Shown: positions 35,016-43,849, numbered from the stretch's first letter. The stretch is DNA of 64,000 nucleotides from Lentilactobacillus senioris (GCF_026798195.1 NZ_JAPQEZ010000003.1:186001-250000); one strand, 5' to 3'. Notes: generated from the sequence alone by a model not told the origin. Numbers and translations: made by a program.

Positions 35016-36062
35016 TTACCCCTTTCGGTCAAATTGTGTTAGGAAGCGTACATCGTCTAAATAAAAATCACGAATGTCATCGACACCGTATTTCAACATT
35101 GCAAACCGATCAGGGCCAATCCCAAAGGCAAAACCACCATAAACATCTGGATCAACGTTAGCCATTCTTAAAACGTTAGGATGAACCATGCCGGCTCCTA
35201 ACACTTCAATCCAGCCAGTATGTTTACAAATATCGCAACCTTTGCCCATACAGTTAAAACAAGTAACGTCTACTTCAACTGAAGGTTCCGTAAATGGGAA
35301 ATAACTAGGCCGCAATCTAAAGTCAAATTTGCTCCCAAAGATATGATTGATCATGGTTGCTAACGTACCCTTTAAATCAGCCATTGTGATGTGTTTGTCA
35401 ATCACTAAACCTTCAATTTGGTGAAATTGATGAGAATGAGTGGGATCATCAGTATCCCGACGGTAAACGATCCCTGGAGAAATCATTTTTAACGGACCAG
35501 CATTAAAATCATGCGTTTCTAAAGTCCGGGCTTGCATTGGCGAAGTTTGAGTTCGCATCAAAATATCATCTGAAAGGTAGAAGGTATCTTGCATATCTCT
35601 AGCGGGATGGTCCTTGGGCAAGTTCATCATTTCAAAGTTATACTTATCTTCTTCTACTTCAGGACCGGTTAGAACTTGATAACCCATTCCAATGAATAAA
35701 TCTACCACTTGGTCAATAATCTGTTGAATTACGTGTGGTTGGCCTTGACGAACCGGAGTTCCAGGCAAAGTCACATCAATGGTTTCACTACTTAGCTTGG
35801 CCTGTAAAGCAAGATTTTCTAAATATTGTTTTTGTTGTTCAATTTTTTCAGTTAAAGCATCCCGAATTTCGTTAGCATAACTACCAACTACTGGCCGTTC
35901 TTCCACTGATAAATCCCGAATTCCTCGTAAAGCTGAAGTGATTGGTCCTTTTTTTCCGAGTAATTTCACCCGAATATCATTTAAGGTTTGGAGATCAGCA
36001 GCATCTGCAATTGATGTTAATCCTTGATCCTTAATCTTAGTCAACTCATCTTTTAATGACAT
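35016..36062 (-). CDS. pheS: phenylalanine-tRNA ligase alpha subunit
   Basis: Catalytic subunit. 348 residues starting [17 protein letters not shown]-terminal coiled coil, then class II motif 2 ([18 protein letters not shown]), [10 protein letters not shown] and motif 3 [15 protein letters not shown] near residue 315. The frame runs 25 codons further upstream through the T-box terminator; that part is leader, and AAGGAAG before this ATG sets the start. Ala-to-Gly relaxed-specificity changes are not evident. Confidence 0.96.
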   Translation of the reverse strand: MSLKDELTKIKDQGLTSIADAADLQTLNDIRVKLLGKKGPITSALRGIRDLSVEERPVVGSYANEIRDALTEKIEQQKQYLENLALQAKLSSETIDVTLPGTPVRQGQPHVIQQIIDQVVDLFIGMGYQVLTGPEVEEDKYNFEMMNLPKDHPARDMQDTFYLSDDILMRTQTSPMQARTLETHDFNAGPLKMISPGIVYRRDTDDPTHSHQFHQIEGLVIDKHITMADLKGTLATMINHIFGSKFDFRLRPSYFPFTEPSVEVDVTCFNCMGKGCDICKHTGWIEVLGAGMVHPNVLRMANVDPDVYGGFAFGIGPDRFAMLKYGVDDIRDFYLDDVRFLTQFDRKG

Positions 36063-36074
36063 ATTGTTCTTCCT

Positions 36075-36330
36075 TTCTTCAACGCAGCCCACAAAAAAAC
36101 TCCGCCCCCACAAAGGGACGAAGTCACGCGGTACCACCCTAATTTGCAGTTAAATTAATAACTACACACTTAAAATCAGTAACGGTGATCAACCGGCAAA
36201 ATTTTCGTTAATAATTAATTCCCATTTTGCTGCTCCAACAGTGAATTCAACGACGCTTCGCCTTTTTCGCACCGCCCAAAAGGTCTCTGATTCCAGCAAT
36301 TCGTTTACTACTTGTTATTATCGCAGTTTC
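36075..36330 (-). promoter_or_regulatory. T-box riboswitch of pheST (Phe specifier)
   Basis: The leader carries the T-box hallmark AGGGTGGTACCGCG on the minus strand (36127-36140), directly followed by a terminator. In stem I the likely specifier triplet is TTC (36243-36245 as GAA on the plus strand) in the GAATTCAC context, matching tRNA-Phe. Uncharged tRNA-Phe would favour the antiterminator and read into pheS. The specifier choice is inferred from position and gene. Confidence 0.9.
36093..36124 (-). terminator. T-box attenuator terminator
   Basis: Minus strand: ACTTCGTCCC pairs with GGGGCGGAGT (two G-T wobbles) and is followed by seven T. It lies immediately after the T-box sequence, as required for the antiterminator switch. 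Confidence 0.88.
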
Positions 36331-36337
36331 TCTCAAA

Positions 36338-36366
36338 ATAATAAGCTATAATAAAAAAATGGTCAA
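36338..36366 (-). promoter_or_regulatory. promoter of pheS-pheT
   Basis: Minus strand: TTGACC (36361-36366), 17 bases, TATTAT (36338-36343). The -35 lies inside the downstream arm of the hxlR terminator, and the T run of that terminator forms the spacer. Confidence 0.7.
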
Positions 36367-36398
36367 GTCGATTTAACAATCGGCTGGGTACCATTTTT
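36351..36398 (-). terminator. terminator at the end of the HxlR gene
   Basis: Minus strand: AAAAATGGT at the end of the coding region pairs with ACCATTTTTTT beyond the stop, enclosing a second small stem (CGATT/AATCG). The stop codon is inside the loop region. Confidence 0.6.
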
Positions 36399-36720
36399 CA
36401 GACCAGCTATGAATGGCAGCCATAATGGGAGCCAATTCTTTGCCTTGTTCAGTTAATGAATATTCCACAAATGATGATTCTGGTACGGAATACCGTTCTA
36501 CGACCCCGTCTTCTTCTAATTCGCGCAATCGATCAACTAATACTCGATCGCTACATTTTTCTACTTGACGAGAAATTTCTCTAAAACGTAAAGTGCCTTC
36601 TTGAAGTAAGACATCAATAATTAATCCGTTCCATTTTTTGCCTAAAAATGAAAAAGTTTTTTCAAATTTCGGACAAAGATAATAATTGTTTAATTGTTCC
36701 ATGGTTGGGTCAGCTTTCAT
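36373..36720 (-). CDS. HxlR family winged-helix regulator
   Basis: 115 residues with the HxlR pattern: CPKFEKTFSFLGKKWNGLIID (Cys near residue 16), REISRQVEKCSDRVLVDRLRELEEDGVVER and YSLTEQGKEL. Members respond to redox, aldehydes or other small molecules; the single N-terminal Cys is typical of sensing members. It is 24 bases after an HD-domain gene and likely in the same transcript, so it may control that gene or itself. Target not shown. Confidence 0.9.
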   Translation of the reverse strand: MKADPTMEQLNNYYLCPKFEKTFSFLGKKWNGLIIDVLLQEGTLRFREISRQVEKCSDRVLVDRLRELEEDGVVERYSVPESSFVEYSLTEQGKELAPIMAAIHSWSEKWYPADC

Positions 36721-36743
36721 TTCATGGTCCCTCTTTCTAAAAA

Positions 36744-37232
36744 TTAACCAACGCTTTTAAGTAAGGCAGATACCTTATTTCTAATCGGAGTAAAGAATTC
36801 ACGAACTGCTTCGTAATCGTCTACTAGTGAGACAATCATACTTTCTCGGTACTTAGGCCGAGCGGATGTTAGGCCCCACATATGTTTTAAAATGATATCA
36901 CGTTCTTTAGGTGATAAACTAGTTACCTTTTCTGCATTTCTCAACGCCACTCTAGGGTGAATAAATGCGTGAGAACCTAAATCAAATTTAGTAGTACGCC
37001 AGTCATAATAAAACATATCATGTAATAGCCCTGCTCTGGCAGTGGCTTTGTAGTCCAAGTGCCGAGCTTTCGCAATTTTATAACTGTCAAATGATACTGA
37101 AATTGAATGCTCTAAACGAGTAGAGTTGTGATGCTGAGTGTACTCACCTAGTTTTTGAACGCTAGGGTCAGCTAATAAGTCAGAAACCAATGCAACGTAT
37201 TCAGGATCGTTTTTCCATTCATTATTTAACAT
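36744..37232 (-). CDS. HD-domain hydrolase-like protein
   Basis: 162 residues with an HD phosphohydrolase arrangement: HSISVSFDSYKIAK (first His), GLLHDMFYYDW (HD pair near residue 72), HAFIHPRVALRNA and SLVDDYEAVREFF (final Asp). Metal ligands look complete. The family hydrolyses phosphate bonds of nucleotides; the substrate here is unknown. It has its own TTGCTA-N17-TATTAT promoter and is followed by the HxlR gene. Confidence 0.87.
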   Translation of the reverse strand: MLNNEWKNDPEYVALVSDLLADPSVQKLGEYTQHHNSTRLEHSISVSFDSYKIAKARHLDYKATARAGLLHDMFYYDWRTTKFDLGSHAFIHPRVALRNAEKVTSLSPKERDIILKHMWGLTSARPKYRESMIVSLVDDYEAVREFFTPIRNKVSALLKSVG

Positions 37233-37262
37233 GCAATTCCCCTTCTCATTTTTTCTACCAGT

Positions 37263-37291
37263 ATAATACTAGTAATTGAACCGAATAGCAA
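37263..37291 (-). promoter_or_regulatory. promoter of the HD-hxlR unit
   Basis: Minus strand: TTGCTA (37286-37291), 17 bases, TATTAT (37263-37268), about 30 bases before the HD gene. Confidence 0.65.
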
Positions 37292-37300
37292 CATATTTGA

Positions 37301-38080
37301 CTATTTTTTTGTTAGTTGAAACATTAAAATTCCGGCAGCCACTGCTACGTTCAATGACTCCGCTTTCCCGTTCATGGGGATATATAGATTTTGGGTGGTG
37401 GCAGTTAAAATTTCTGCGCTAGTGCCGTTACCTTCATTCCCCATAATTAACCCGAACGATTCGCCAGTAGGTACTTGATCATAAGCTACTGCTTGAGGAT
37501 TTAATTCAGTACCGTACGTAGGAATATCTTGGTGCTTAAATTCAGTTAACCATTCCAACAAATTGCCGCTTAAAAGTTTAATATGAAATTGACTGCCCTG
37601 CATAGAACGTACTACCTTGGGATTATAAAGGTCTACGGATCCGTCACCTAAAACCACTCCAGTCAGACCTGCTGCATCTGCTGTTCTAACAATCGTTCCA
37701 ACGTTACCAGGATCTTGCAATTGATCTAATAGTAACCATTGACCATGTAAGTTGTTAGGAATCTTACTGGATTTATTATTTACTAAGGTCGTTGCAAACA
37801 CCCCTTGTGGTGTTTTCGTGGATGAAATGTGTTTGGCTACTTCTTCAGTAATTTCATATCGCATAGTTGTTGTTGGCAGGCTTTTTAATTGATTCCAATC
37901 GTTAGGATCCACTACCATAATTTCAACCAGGTCAATCCCCGCTTTTAAGGCTTCAGAAACTAAGTGCCATCCTTCTAATAGGTAGGTACCACTTTCTTTG
38001 CGCCCTTTTTTAGTTTGTAGTTTGCTCCACCGTTTAACGTGGGAATTTTGATTTGACGTAATACGTTCAACATTTTGCAT
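37301..38080 (-). CDS. TrmH/SpoU family RNA 2'-O-methyltransferase
   Basis: 259 residues. N-terminal substrate-binding domain (ERITSNQNSHVKRWSKLQTKKGR, YLLEGWHLVSEAL), then the knotted SPOUT domain with LDQLQDPGNVGTIVRTADA, GLIMGNEGNG and IPMNGKAESLNVAVAAGI. Resembles Firmicute YsgA-type rRNA methylases. Target nucleotide not known. It is divergent from the acylphosphatase gene with only 46 bases between; in lactobacilli the two are commonly neighbours. Confidence 0.9.
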   Translation of the reverse strand: MQNVERITSNQNSHVKRWSKLQTKKGRKESGTYLLEGWHLVSEALKAGIDLVEIMVVDPNDWNQLKSLPTTTMRYEITEEVAKHISSTKTPQGVFATTLVNNKSSKIPNNLHGQWLLLDQLQDPGNVGTIVRTADAAGLTGVVLGDGSVDLYNPKVVRSMQGSQFHIKLLSGNLLEWLTEFKHQDIPTYGTELNPQAVAYDQVPTGESFGLIMGNEGNGTSAEILTATTQNLYIPMNGKAESLNVAVAAGILMFQLTKK

Positions 38081-38105
38081 AGTTAAGCTCCTATATCTGA
38101 AAAAA

Positions 38106-38111
38106 TATAAT
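38106..38111 (+). promoter_or_regulatory. -10 element of the acylphosphatase gene
   Basis: A perfect TATAAT 16 bases before the ATG. No good -35 at 17 bases (TTAAGC), so this may be a weak promoter, or the transcript is nearly leaderless. Confidence 0.4.
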
Positions 38112-38126
38112 AATGAGGTGTTATTA

Positions 38127-38405
38127 ATGGATTTAAAAACAATTTCAATTAACGTTACCGGTATCGTCCAAGGAGTGGGCTTTCGTTATTACACCATCAA
38201 GGCCGCCAGAAAATTGGCGCTGACCGGTTGGGTCCAAAATTTACCAGATGGTTCGGTTCAAATTACGGCAACTGGACCAGTCGAACAGTTAGATCAGTTT
38301 AGTGCAATTGTTAAAAAATCTCCTGCCCCTGCCGGTAAAGTAACTAATTTTACTATCAATTACTTACCCTACCATACTTTTGATGGTTTTAACGTTAAAT
38401 ATTAA
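38127..38405 (+). CDS. acyP: acylphosphatase
   Basis: 92 residues: the phosphate-binding loop GIVQGVGFRYYT (catalytic Arg) and catalytic Asn in GWVQNLPDGSVQI. Hydrolyses acyl phosphates such as acetyl phosphate. The ATG follows GAGGTG by six bases; a GTG three codons earlier is part of that site. Plus-strand gene ahead of yidC, with an inverted repeat directly after the stop. Confidence 0.94.
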   Translation: MDLKTISINVTGIVQGVGFRYYTIKAARKLALTGWVQNLPDGSVQITATGPVEQLDQFSAIVKKSPAPAGKVTNFTINYLPYHTFDGFNVKY

Positions 38406-38423
38406 CTAAGTTCTTAGTTTAAA

Positions 38424-38452
38424 TTGAAATAAAGCTAAATTTAAAGTAAGAT
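38424..38452 (+). promoter_or_regulatory. promoter of yidC
   Basis: TTGAAA (38424-38429), 17 bases, TAAGAT (38447-38452), about 40 bases before the ATG; GAAAGG is the ribosome site. Confidence 0.5.
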
Positions 38453-38493
38453 ATTTTTGTTTACTATATATCGGATAGAGAAAGGCAGATTAG

Positions 38494-39405
38494 ATGAAAA
38501 AATTCAAACGAGGTGCAACCCTGTCATTATTGGGAGGCCTCGCATTAGTATTAAGTGGCTGTGTTCGAACTAAAAACGGTCACCCTTACGGTTTTGTATA
38601 TGATTATTTAGCCAAACCAGCTCAACACGTGATGGAATGGTTAACGCAGTACGTTGGTAGTTATGGTTGGGCCATTATCGTTTTAACGGTGATTGTCAGA
38701 ATGATTTTACTACCAATGATGGTTAGTCAAATGAAAAAGTCCACCATCCAACAAGAAAAGATGCAGTTAGTTAGACCCCAAATGGATATCATCACTAAAC
38801 GCCAAAAAGCAGCTAAAACCCAAGAAGAACAAGCGGCTGCTAGCCAACAAATGATGAAACTGTACCGGGATAACGGTATTTCTATGACTGGGGGGATTGG
38901 TTGTTTACCCCTAATAATTCAAATGCCAATCTTTGCTGCTTTATATGCTGCAATTCGTTATTCACCAGAATTATCCCATACCGTTTTTATGGGCATTCGC
39001 TTAGGTGAAACCAGTTGGGTATTAGCCGTGTTGTCGTTTTTGGCCTACTTATTACAGGGATACCTATCCATGTTGGGGACCCCAGCCTCTCAAAAGAAGC
39101 AGATGGCATCTATGATGCTATTATCTCCCATCATGATTTTATTCTTTACCATGTCAGCTCCCGCTGGTTTAGGCCTTTACTTCTTTATTGGTGGTTTGTT
39201 CGCCTGCGTCCAAACTCTGATTATTAATCTATATCGACCAAAAATCAGACGCGATGTAGAAAAAGAAATGGGTGAAATCAAACAAGTCGTAGTTGATGAT
39301 ATTTCCACCCCCGTAAGTGAAGAACAAGAAGATCATAGTCTTCCTGCCACCCCTAAAAAAAATAATCGTAATCGCAATGCTGGTAAACAGCACAGAGATA
39401 AATAA
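38494..39405 (+). CDS. yidC: membrane insertase YidC (lipoprotein form)
   Basis: Inserts and folds membrane proteins with or after Sec. 303 residues: lipoprotein signal ending LVLSGC (Cys near residue 23), then five membrane helices, including GWAIIVLTVIVRMILLPMM with the conserved hydrophilic-groove Arg, GGIGCLPLIIQMPIFAALY, and a basic/acidic C-terminal tail KKNNRNRNAGKQHRDK typical of YidC2-like ribosome contact. Faces the two-component system and shares its terminator. Confidence 0.94.
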   Translation: MKKFKRGATLSLLGGLALVLSGCVRTKNGHPYGFVYDYLAKPAQHVMEWLTQYVGSYGWAIIVLTVIVRMILLPMMVSQMKKSTIQQEKMQLVRPQMDIITKRQKAAKTQEEQAAASQQMMKLYRDNGISMTGGIGCLPLIIQMPIFAALYAAIRYSPELSHTVFMGIRLGETSWVLAVLSFLAYLLQGYLSMLGTPASQKKQMASMMLLSPIMILFFTMSAPAGLGLYFFIGGLFACVQTLIINLYRPKIRRDVEKEMGEIKQVVVDDISTPVSEEQEDHSLPATPKKNNRNRNAGKQHRDK

Positions 39406-39445
39406 AAAAAGCTTTGATTGTCACTTGGCAATCAAAGCTTTTTTT
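39404..39445. terminator. bidirectional terminator, yidC / histidine kinase
   Basis: AAAAAAAGCTTTGATTG pairs perfectly with CAATCAAAGCTTTTTTT around an 8-base loop, between convergent genes. Confidence 0.93.
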
Positions 39446-40907
39446 AATGTTGTTGATCAATTGGTAATTCTATTTGGAAAATAGAACCATAACCGGGTGA
39501 ACTTTCAATCGAAATTTTACCGTGATAGGCATCAATTAAGCGAGCAGCAATCGAAAGTCCAAGACCATTACCACCTTTATTTCGACTGCGAGCTTTGTCT
39601 ACTCGGTAAAAGCGATCAAATACCTTTTGTAAGTCATCAGCGGCAATTCCTTCCCCAAAGTCTTGCACAGCAATATTAACCATTGTTTGTGTTTTGGATA
39701 GTGACACGTGAATTTCTTTTCTAGTTTCTGAATACTTAACTGCGTTATCTAGTAAAATAATTAGCACTTGTTCCAAATGATTACGATAGATTTTAACAAA
39801 TAAATCGCTATTGACATCATTGTCCAAAGTAATTACGAAATCGGGATGAATCATTTTGAAATCGTTATAAACTTGGTTGACTAGTTCAGACACATCAGTC
39901 ACTTCTTCACCGTAGTTAACCTCTATTTGTTCTGCTCTAGACAAATCTAACATTTCAGCTACCAAGCTTTGCATTCGTTTAGTTTCTTGAAGCGAGGCCG
40001 TTAGGGACTCTGTTAAAATTTCTGGGTCGTCTTTTCCCCACCGCAATAGCATTTCCATGTGTCCCTGAATTACTGCTACTGGCGTTCGCAATTCATGGGA
40101 AACATCTTCCACAAATTGTTGCTGTTGATCGATGTAACGTTGCATTTGATCCAACATATCATTAAATAAATTTCCTAAAGCAGCTAATTCATCATGAGAT
40201 TTAATACTAGGTACTCGAATGTCTGCATCTGGAGTTTTTTTAATTTCATTCATGGTATTTCTAATTTCATTAATGGGTCTTAGTAACCAAGCGGTTAGGA
40301 TATAACCGAATAAAGCCGCAATTAAGACTGCTAAAATAATTAAAACTGCCGTTAAGGAAGCCACCTGGCGAACAGTGTTGTGGTAGCTATCTAATTTATC
40401 AATTACTTGAACGTAGCCCACTATTTGACCAGTTCGATTAATCAATGGTTGACGCCCAACTAGAATGGATTGATTGCCGTTCTTGATGGTGGTTACTTTT
40501 TGTTGTTTTACGGGATTAAACTTTACTACGTTATTTTTTCTAGAAGTAAATAACCGTTTGGAATTGGCGTTATATACTTCTAGAGTAACATCATGACGAA
40601 CCAAATTAGTAGCTAAAGAGTCAGTATACCAATTTTTTTGTTGGTTAGGTCGTTGGTCTTGAAAAGCCAATGCTCCTTCGACAGAATCACTAGTTAATTG
40701 ATTATTAGTATTTATTCTGGTAGTTACCGCTGTTAAAGTATTCCCTACTTGTGTACGCTCTTGCTGTAACAGGACTCCAGAAAAACGGTAAAATAATAAC
40801 ACCGTAAACAACGAAACAATTACTAGTACACCCACACCAGTCGCTAACGCCCATTTTTGTTTTAACGAGGCTTCGTGATTAATAATTTTTTTCCAAAACG
40901 TTTTCAT
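39444..40907 (-). CDS. sensor histidine kinase (ArlS-like)
   Basis: 487 residues: membrane helix (about 21-43), extracytoplasmic sensor (about 45-180), second helix (about 182-204), HAMP, then HisKA with phospho-acceptor His in VEDVSHELRTPVAVIQGH and the HATPase N box LLDNAVKYS, G1 DFGEGI, G2 GNGLGLSIA. The LLRWGKDDPEILTESL stretch after the H box is like Staphylococcus ArlS. Overlaps the response regulator gene by four bases (ATGA), so both are made together. Signal unknown. Confidence 0.92.
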   Translation of the reverse strand: MKTFWKKIINHEASLKQKWALATGVGVLVIVSLFTVLLFYRFSGVLLQQERTQVGNTLTAVTTRINTNNQLTSDSVEGALAFQDQRPNQQKNWYTDSLATNLVRHDVTLEVYNANSKRLFTSRKNNVVKFNPVKQQKVTTIKNGNQSILVGRQPLINRTGQIVGYVQVIDKLDSYHNTVRQVASLTAVLIILAVLIAALFGYILTAWLLRPINEIRNTMNEIKKTPDADIRVPSIKSHDELAALGNLFNDMLDQMQRYIDQQQQFVEDVSHELRTPVAVIQGHMEMLLRWGKDDPEILTESLTASLQETKRMQSLVAEMLDLSRAEQIEVNYGEEVTDVSELVNQVYNDFKMIHPDFVITLDNDVNSDLFVKIYRNHLEQVLIILLDNAVKYSETRKEIHVSLSKTQTMVNIAVQDFGEGIAADDLQKVFDRFYRVDKARSRNKGGNGLGLSIAARLIDAYHGKISIESSPGYGSIFQIELPIDQQH

Positions 40908-41596
40908 GAACGCATCACATATCCCGTCCCTCGTACAGTTTGAATATAACTAGGTTGATCTGCTTTATCAATTTTATTTCTTAAGTAGCGAATGTAAACA
41001 TCCACCACATTAGTTTCACTATCAGTATCGTGTCCCCACACTTGGGTTAATAAGAAATCACGAGATAGTACTGTATCAACGTTTTCCATTAGAATTAAGA
41101 GTAATTCGTATTCTCGTTTAGTCAAGTTAATTACTTCGTTATCCCGTCTAACGATACGCCCATTTTTTTCAATAGTAAGATCTTTAAATTGCATCTTGTC
41201 TTGTTGTTCACTAACTGCTGGCTGTTGTTTTTCAATCTCAATTCGGCGCAGTAACGCTCTAATTCTAGCTAGTAGTTCTTCAATAGCGAATGGTTTCACG
41301 ATATAATCGTCTGCCCCATGATCAAACCCGGATACCCGATCAATCACCGAATCACGTGCGGTCATCATTATAATGGGGGTATTTTTCTTTTCTCGTAACC
41401 GTCTAGCCACCTCTAAACCATTTAATTCTGGCAGCATTAAATCTAATAAAATGACATCAAAATTTTCGTCAAGGGCTGTTTGCAGTCCCGTTCTGCCATC
41501 TATCGCTACTTGAATCTCATAGCCCTCATGTTTTAGCTCTAGTTCCACGAACCGGGCTAGGTTTTTTTCATCTTCAATGATTAAAATTCGACTCAT
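40904..41596 (-). CDS. OmpR-family response regulator (ArlR-like)
   Basis: 230 residues: receiver domain with the acidic pair EDE, phospho-acceptor Asp in ILLDLMLPELNG (near residue 52), Thr in MMTARDS and Lys in IVKPFAIEEL; then a winged-helix DNA-binding domain with LTKREYELLLIL and VVDVYIRYLRNKID. Partner of the kinase that follows. Divergent from the alcohol dehydrogenase gene across about 240 bases; whether it controls that gene is unknown. Confidence 0.94.
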   Translation of the reverse strand: MSRILIIEDEKNLARFVELELKHEGYEIQVAIDGRTGLQTALDENFDVILLDLMLPELNGLEVARRLREKKNTPIIMMTARDSVIDRVSGFDHGADDYIVKPFAIEELLARIRALLRRIEIEKQQPAVSEQQDKMQFKDLTIEKNGRIVRRDNEVINLTKREYELLLILMENVDTVLSRDFLLTQVWGHDTDSETNVVDVYIRYLRNKIDKADQPSYIQTVRGTGYVMRS

Positions 41597-41750
41597 TTAA
41601 TGTTACTCCCTATTTCAACTTTTAATTTAGTTGGACGTAAGTTCTCTCTAATTTTAACATACTCTTCAGAGCTTTACAGGCGTTCTCAGCTGCTACACTA
41701 TCGGAATTTAATCATTTATAAGTAAAAAATCAGTTAAATCGCCAAAAACA

Positions 41751-41768
41751 TTGTTCATGATTTCACTT
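41751..41768. promoter_or_regulatory. possible Rex operator upstream of adh
   Basis: TTGTTCATGATTTCACTT resembles the Rex consensus TTGTGAA-N4-TTCACAA, with a good right half (TTCAC) and TTGT in the left. It touches the -35 of the dehydrogenase promoter. Rex senses NADH/NAD and commonly controls adh genes in Firmicutes. Several mismatches make this tentative. Confidence 0.3.
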
Positions 41769-41795
41769 GAATTGCAGTATTATTTATGTTTTAAT
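41767..41795 (+). promoter_or_regulatory. promoter of the alcohol dehydrogenase gene
   Basis: TTGAAT (41767-41772), 17 bases, TTTAAT (41790-41795), about 40 bases before the ATG. Overlapping alternatives (TTGCAG with TAATAG) exist. Confidence 0.5.
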
Positions 41796-41836
41796 AATAG
41801 CGTTCCAAAGTTGAGATAAAGAGAGGTTATTTGGAT

Positions 41837-42856
41837 ATGAAAGCAGCAGTTGTAAGAGATTCAGTTGATGGTTACGTTGATATTAAGGATGTTGAACTCC
41901 GTCCCATCAAAGCCGGTGAAGCACTAGTTAAAGTTGAATATTGTGGATTATGTCACACTGATTTACACGTTGCCGCTGGTGATTTTGGTAAAGTGCCTGG
42001 CAGAATTATTGGTCACGAAGGAGTCGGCCGAGTAATTGAAGTTGCAGATGACGTTACTAACTTAAAATTAGGTGATCGAGTATCTATCGCTTGGTTCTTT
42101 AAGGGTTGTGGTCACTGTGAATACTGTAATACTGGCCGCGAAACTCTTTGCCGAAACGTTGAAAATGCTGGTTTTACCGTTGACGGTGCCATGGCTGAAG
42201 AAGTTATCGTTGATGCTAACTACGCAGTAAAAGTACCAGAAGAATTAGATCCTGTTGAAGCCACTTCCCTCACCTGTGCCGGGGTTACTATGTACAAGGC
42301 ATTAAAAGTTGGTGAAACTCGTCCAGGTCAATGGGTTGAAGTAGTTGGTGCCGGTGGATTAGGTAATCTTGCGGTTCAATTGGCTCACAACGTTTTTGGT
42401 GCCCACGTAGTTGCTGTTGATGGTAACGAAGCTAAATTGGCTGCTGCTAAAGAAAATGGTGCTGATATCACTATTAACCGTCACGATCCAGATGTTGCTG
42501 AACAAATCCAAGCTAAAGTTGGTGGTGTTCATAACTCTCAAATTACTGCAGTTAATACAGACGCATTTACTACCTCTGTGAACGCTTTACGTCCAGATGG
42601 TAAACTAGTCGCGGTAGCCCTTCCTAAGGGTGATATGGCCCTTAATATCGATAAAACCGTATTAGATGGTATTCAAGTTGCTGGTTCGTTGGTAGGAACT
42701 CGCCAAGACTTAGCTGAAACTTTCCAATTTGGTGCTGAACAAAAAGTAAAACCAATCGTACAAACTCGTCGGTTAGAAGAAATTAACGACATCATCGATG
42801 AAATGAAAAATAACCAAATTGTTGGTCGAATGGTTATCGATTTTACCCAAGAATAA
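41837..42856 (+). CDS. zinc-dependent alcohol dehydrogenase (AdhP type)
   Basis: 339 residues of the medium-chain dehydrogenase family. Catalytic zinc ligands in [10 protein letters not shown] and [11 protein letters not shown]; structural zinc cysteines in [15 protein letters not shown]; Rossmann motif [15 protein letters not shown]. Reduces acetaldehyde or other aldehydes with NAD(P)H, important for redox balance in heterofermenters. I start at MKAAVVRD; a TTG two codons earlier is possible, with AGAGG upstream. Its codon use looks biased toward common codons, suggesting strong expression. A terminator follows. Confidence 0.93.
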   Translation: MKAAVVRDSVDGYVDIKDVELRPIKAGEALVKVEYCGLCHTDLHVAAGDFGKVPGRIIGHEGVGRVIEVADDVTNLKLGDRVSIAWFFKGCGHCEYCNTGRETLCRNVENAGFTVDGAMAEEVIVDANYAVKVPEELDPVEATSLTCAGVTMYKALKVGETRPGQWVEVVGAGGLGNLAVQLAHNVFGAHVVAVDGNEAKLAAAKENGADITINRHDPDVAEQIQAKVGGVHNSQITAVNTDAFTTSVNALRPDGKLVAVALPKGDMALNIDKTVLDGIQVAGSLVGTRQDLAETFQFGAEQKVKPIVQTRRLEEINDIIDEMKNNQIVGRMVIDFTQE

Positions 42857-42880
42857 TAATTAAATTGAAATTTTTCTTAC

Positions 42881-42927
42881 AAAAAAAGCGGAAGATAAGG
42901 CCTTTAAGGTCTTACCTTCCGCTTTTT
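42881..42927 (+). terminator. terminator after adh
   Basis: AAAAAGCGGAAGxTAAGGCC pairs with its near-complement around TTTAA and ends in five T. A short A run on the other side makes it potentially bidirectional. Confidence 0.88.
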
Positions 42928-42942
42928 AGTTATTAAAAGGCA

Positions 42943-42989
42943 AAATAAAAACCCCCGTTAGAATCCATGGTGTTCTAAACAAGGGTTAT
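42943..42989 (-). terminator. terminator after rpmF
   Basis: Minus strand: AACCC and TTAGAA pair with TTCTAA and GGGTT across an 8-base loop (small internal bulge) and run into TTTTTATTTT, just after the rpmF stop. Confidence 0.75.
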
Positions 42990-42992
42990 TTA

Positions 42993-43169
42993 TTATTTAA
43001 CGTTCATAACCTGACGGCCATCGTAGTAACCGCAACTAGGACAAACTTTGTGAGATACACGAAGTTCGCCACAGTTTGGGCATGCGCTCAAGTTAGGAGT
43101 ATCTAACTTGATATGGGTCCGACGTAAACGCTTCTTAGTTTTTGAAGTTCGACGTGCTGGTGTAGCCAA
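42993..43169 (-). CDS. rpmF: 50S ribosomal protein L32
   Basis: 58 residues, found by hand: [18 protein letters not shown] at the N-terminus and a zinc ribbon CPNCG...[12 protein letters not shown]. All four cysteines are present, so it is the zinc-binding form. The start codon is TTG, with GGAGGGG nine bases upstream. It follows the yceD gene, the widely conserved yceD-rpmF pair. Confidence 0.94.
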   Translation of the reverse strand: MATPARRTSKTKKRLRRTHIKLDTPNLSACPNCGELRVSHKVCPSCGYYDGRQVMNVK

Positions 43170-43216
43170 TTCAAACCCCTCCTTTTTATAAAATATCCAC
43201 TAGTGAAATTTTATGT

Positions 43217-43771
43217 CTAATCTTCACTATCATCAAAAAATTGAGATAGCTTAGCTAGACGTGGATCAACTTTTTTAGTATCTTCTTGGCGTTTTTGAAA
43301 TTCCTCAGAACTCAAAACTTCCCAATCATTTCCCTTCGGCATTTCTTCATTACCGGCAATTTCGTCAGAAGATAAAACGATCATTGGAATTTGTAATACA
43401 ATGTTTTCCGCTACGGCGTTATCAATGTCGATTTTTCCATCTTCACTGACCATGAATACCGCTTCTTCATCATCGTATCGTTGTTCCGCTGCCTTGCTGT
43501 TGACGTAAATTTCATCCATCTGAAAATTAACTGGTAAGTCTACTGGTTTTAAGGAACGAGTGGAAGGAACCGTCAAAGTACCTTTAACATGTAGTGAAGT
43601 TACTACATCGCCTTTATCAGTAAACGCTACTCCAGAAATTTTAAACTCAGATGCATCTAAAACTTGGTCTGGGAAACGTTGTAATAATTGTTGCTTAACA
43701 TTAATAGTTTCATTAATCTCAAGCGGCCGATTGCTAGAGTAATCTTTAAGTTCGTTAAAATACAATTTCAC
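43217..43771 (-). CDS. yceD: YceD family protein (DUF177)
   Basis: 184 residues: ISGVAFTDKGDVVTSLHVKGTLTVPSTRSL, YDDEEAVF, VAENIVLQIPM and a C-terminal DPRLAKLSQFF, the DUF177 pattern. The usual CxR motif of proteobacterial members (C-T/S-R-C) is replaced by TVPSTRSL without Cys. Linked to 23S rRNA accumulation and large-subunit assembly in other bacteria. GTG start after GGAGGA; co-transcribed with rpmF from a near-consensus promoter. Confidence 0.9.
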   Translation of the reverse strand: MKLYFNELKDYSSNRPLEINETINVKQQLLQRFPDQVLDASEFKISGVAFTDKGDVVTSLHVKGTLTVPSTRSLKPVDLPVNFQMDEIYVNSKAAEQRYDDEEAVFMVSEDGKIDIDNAVAENIVLQIPMIVLSSDEIAGNEEMPKGNDWEVLSSEEFQKRQEDTKKVDPRLAKLSQFFDDSED

Positions 43772-43798
43772 TTCTAGTCCTCCAATGCAACATGTCTC

Positions 43799-43827
43799 AT
43801 TATACTGACTACTTAAAAGCTTGTCAA
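43799..43827 (-). promoter_or_regulatory. near-consensus promoter of yceD-rpmF
   Basis: Minus strand: perfect TTGACA (43822-43827), 17 bases, perfect TATAAT (43799-43804). The strongest promoter in the window by sequence. Confidence 0.88.
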
Positions 43828-43849
43828 GGTGAATTCCTTGATAGCATAA

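Noticed and set aside
36063-36137. N-terminal extension of PheS
   Set aside because: The extra 25 codons are the T-box antiterminator/terminator region; the ribosome site and family N-terminus place the start at 36062.
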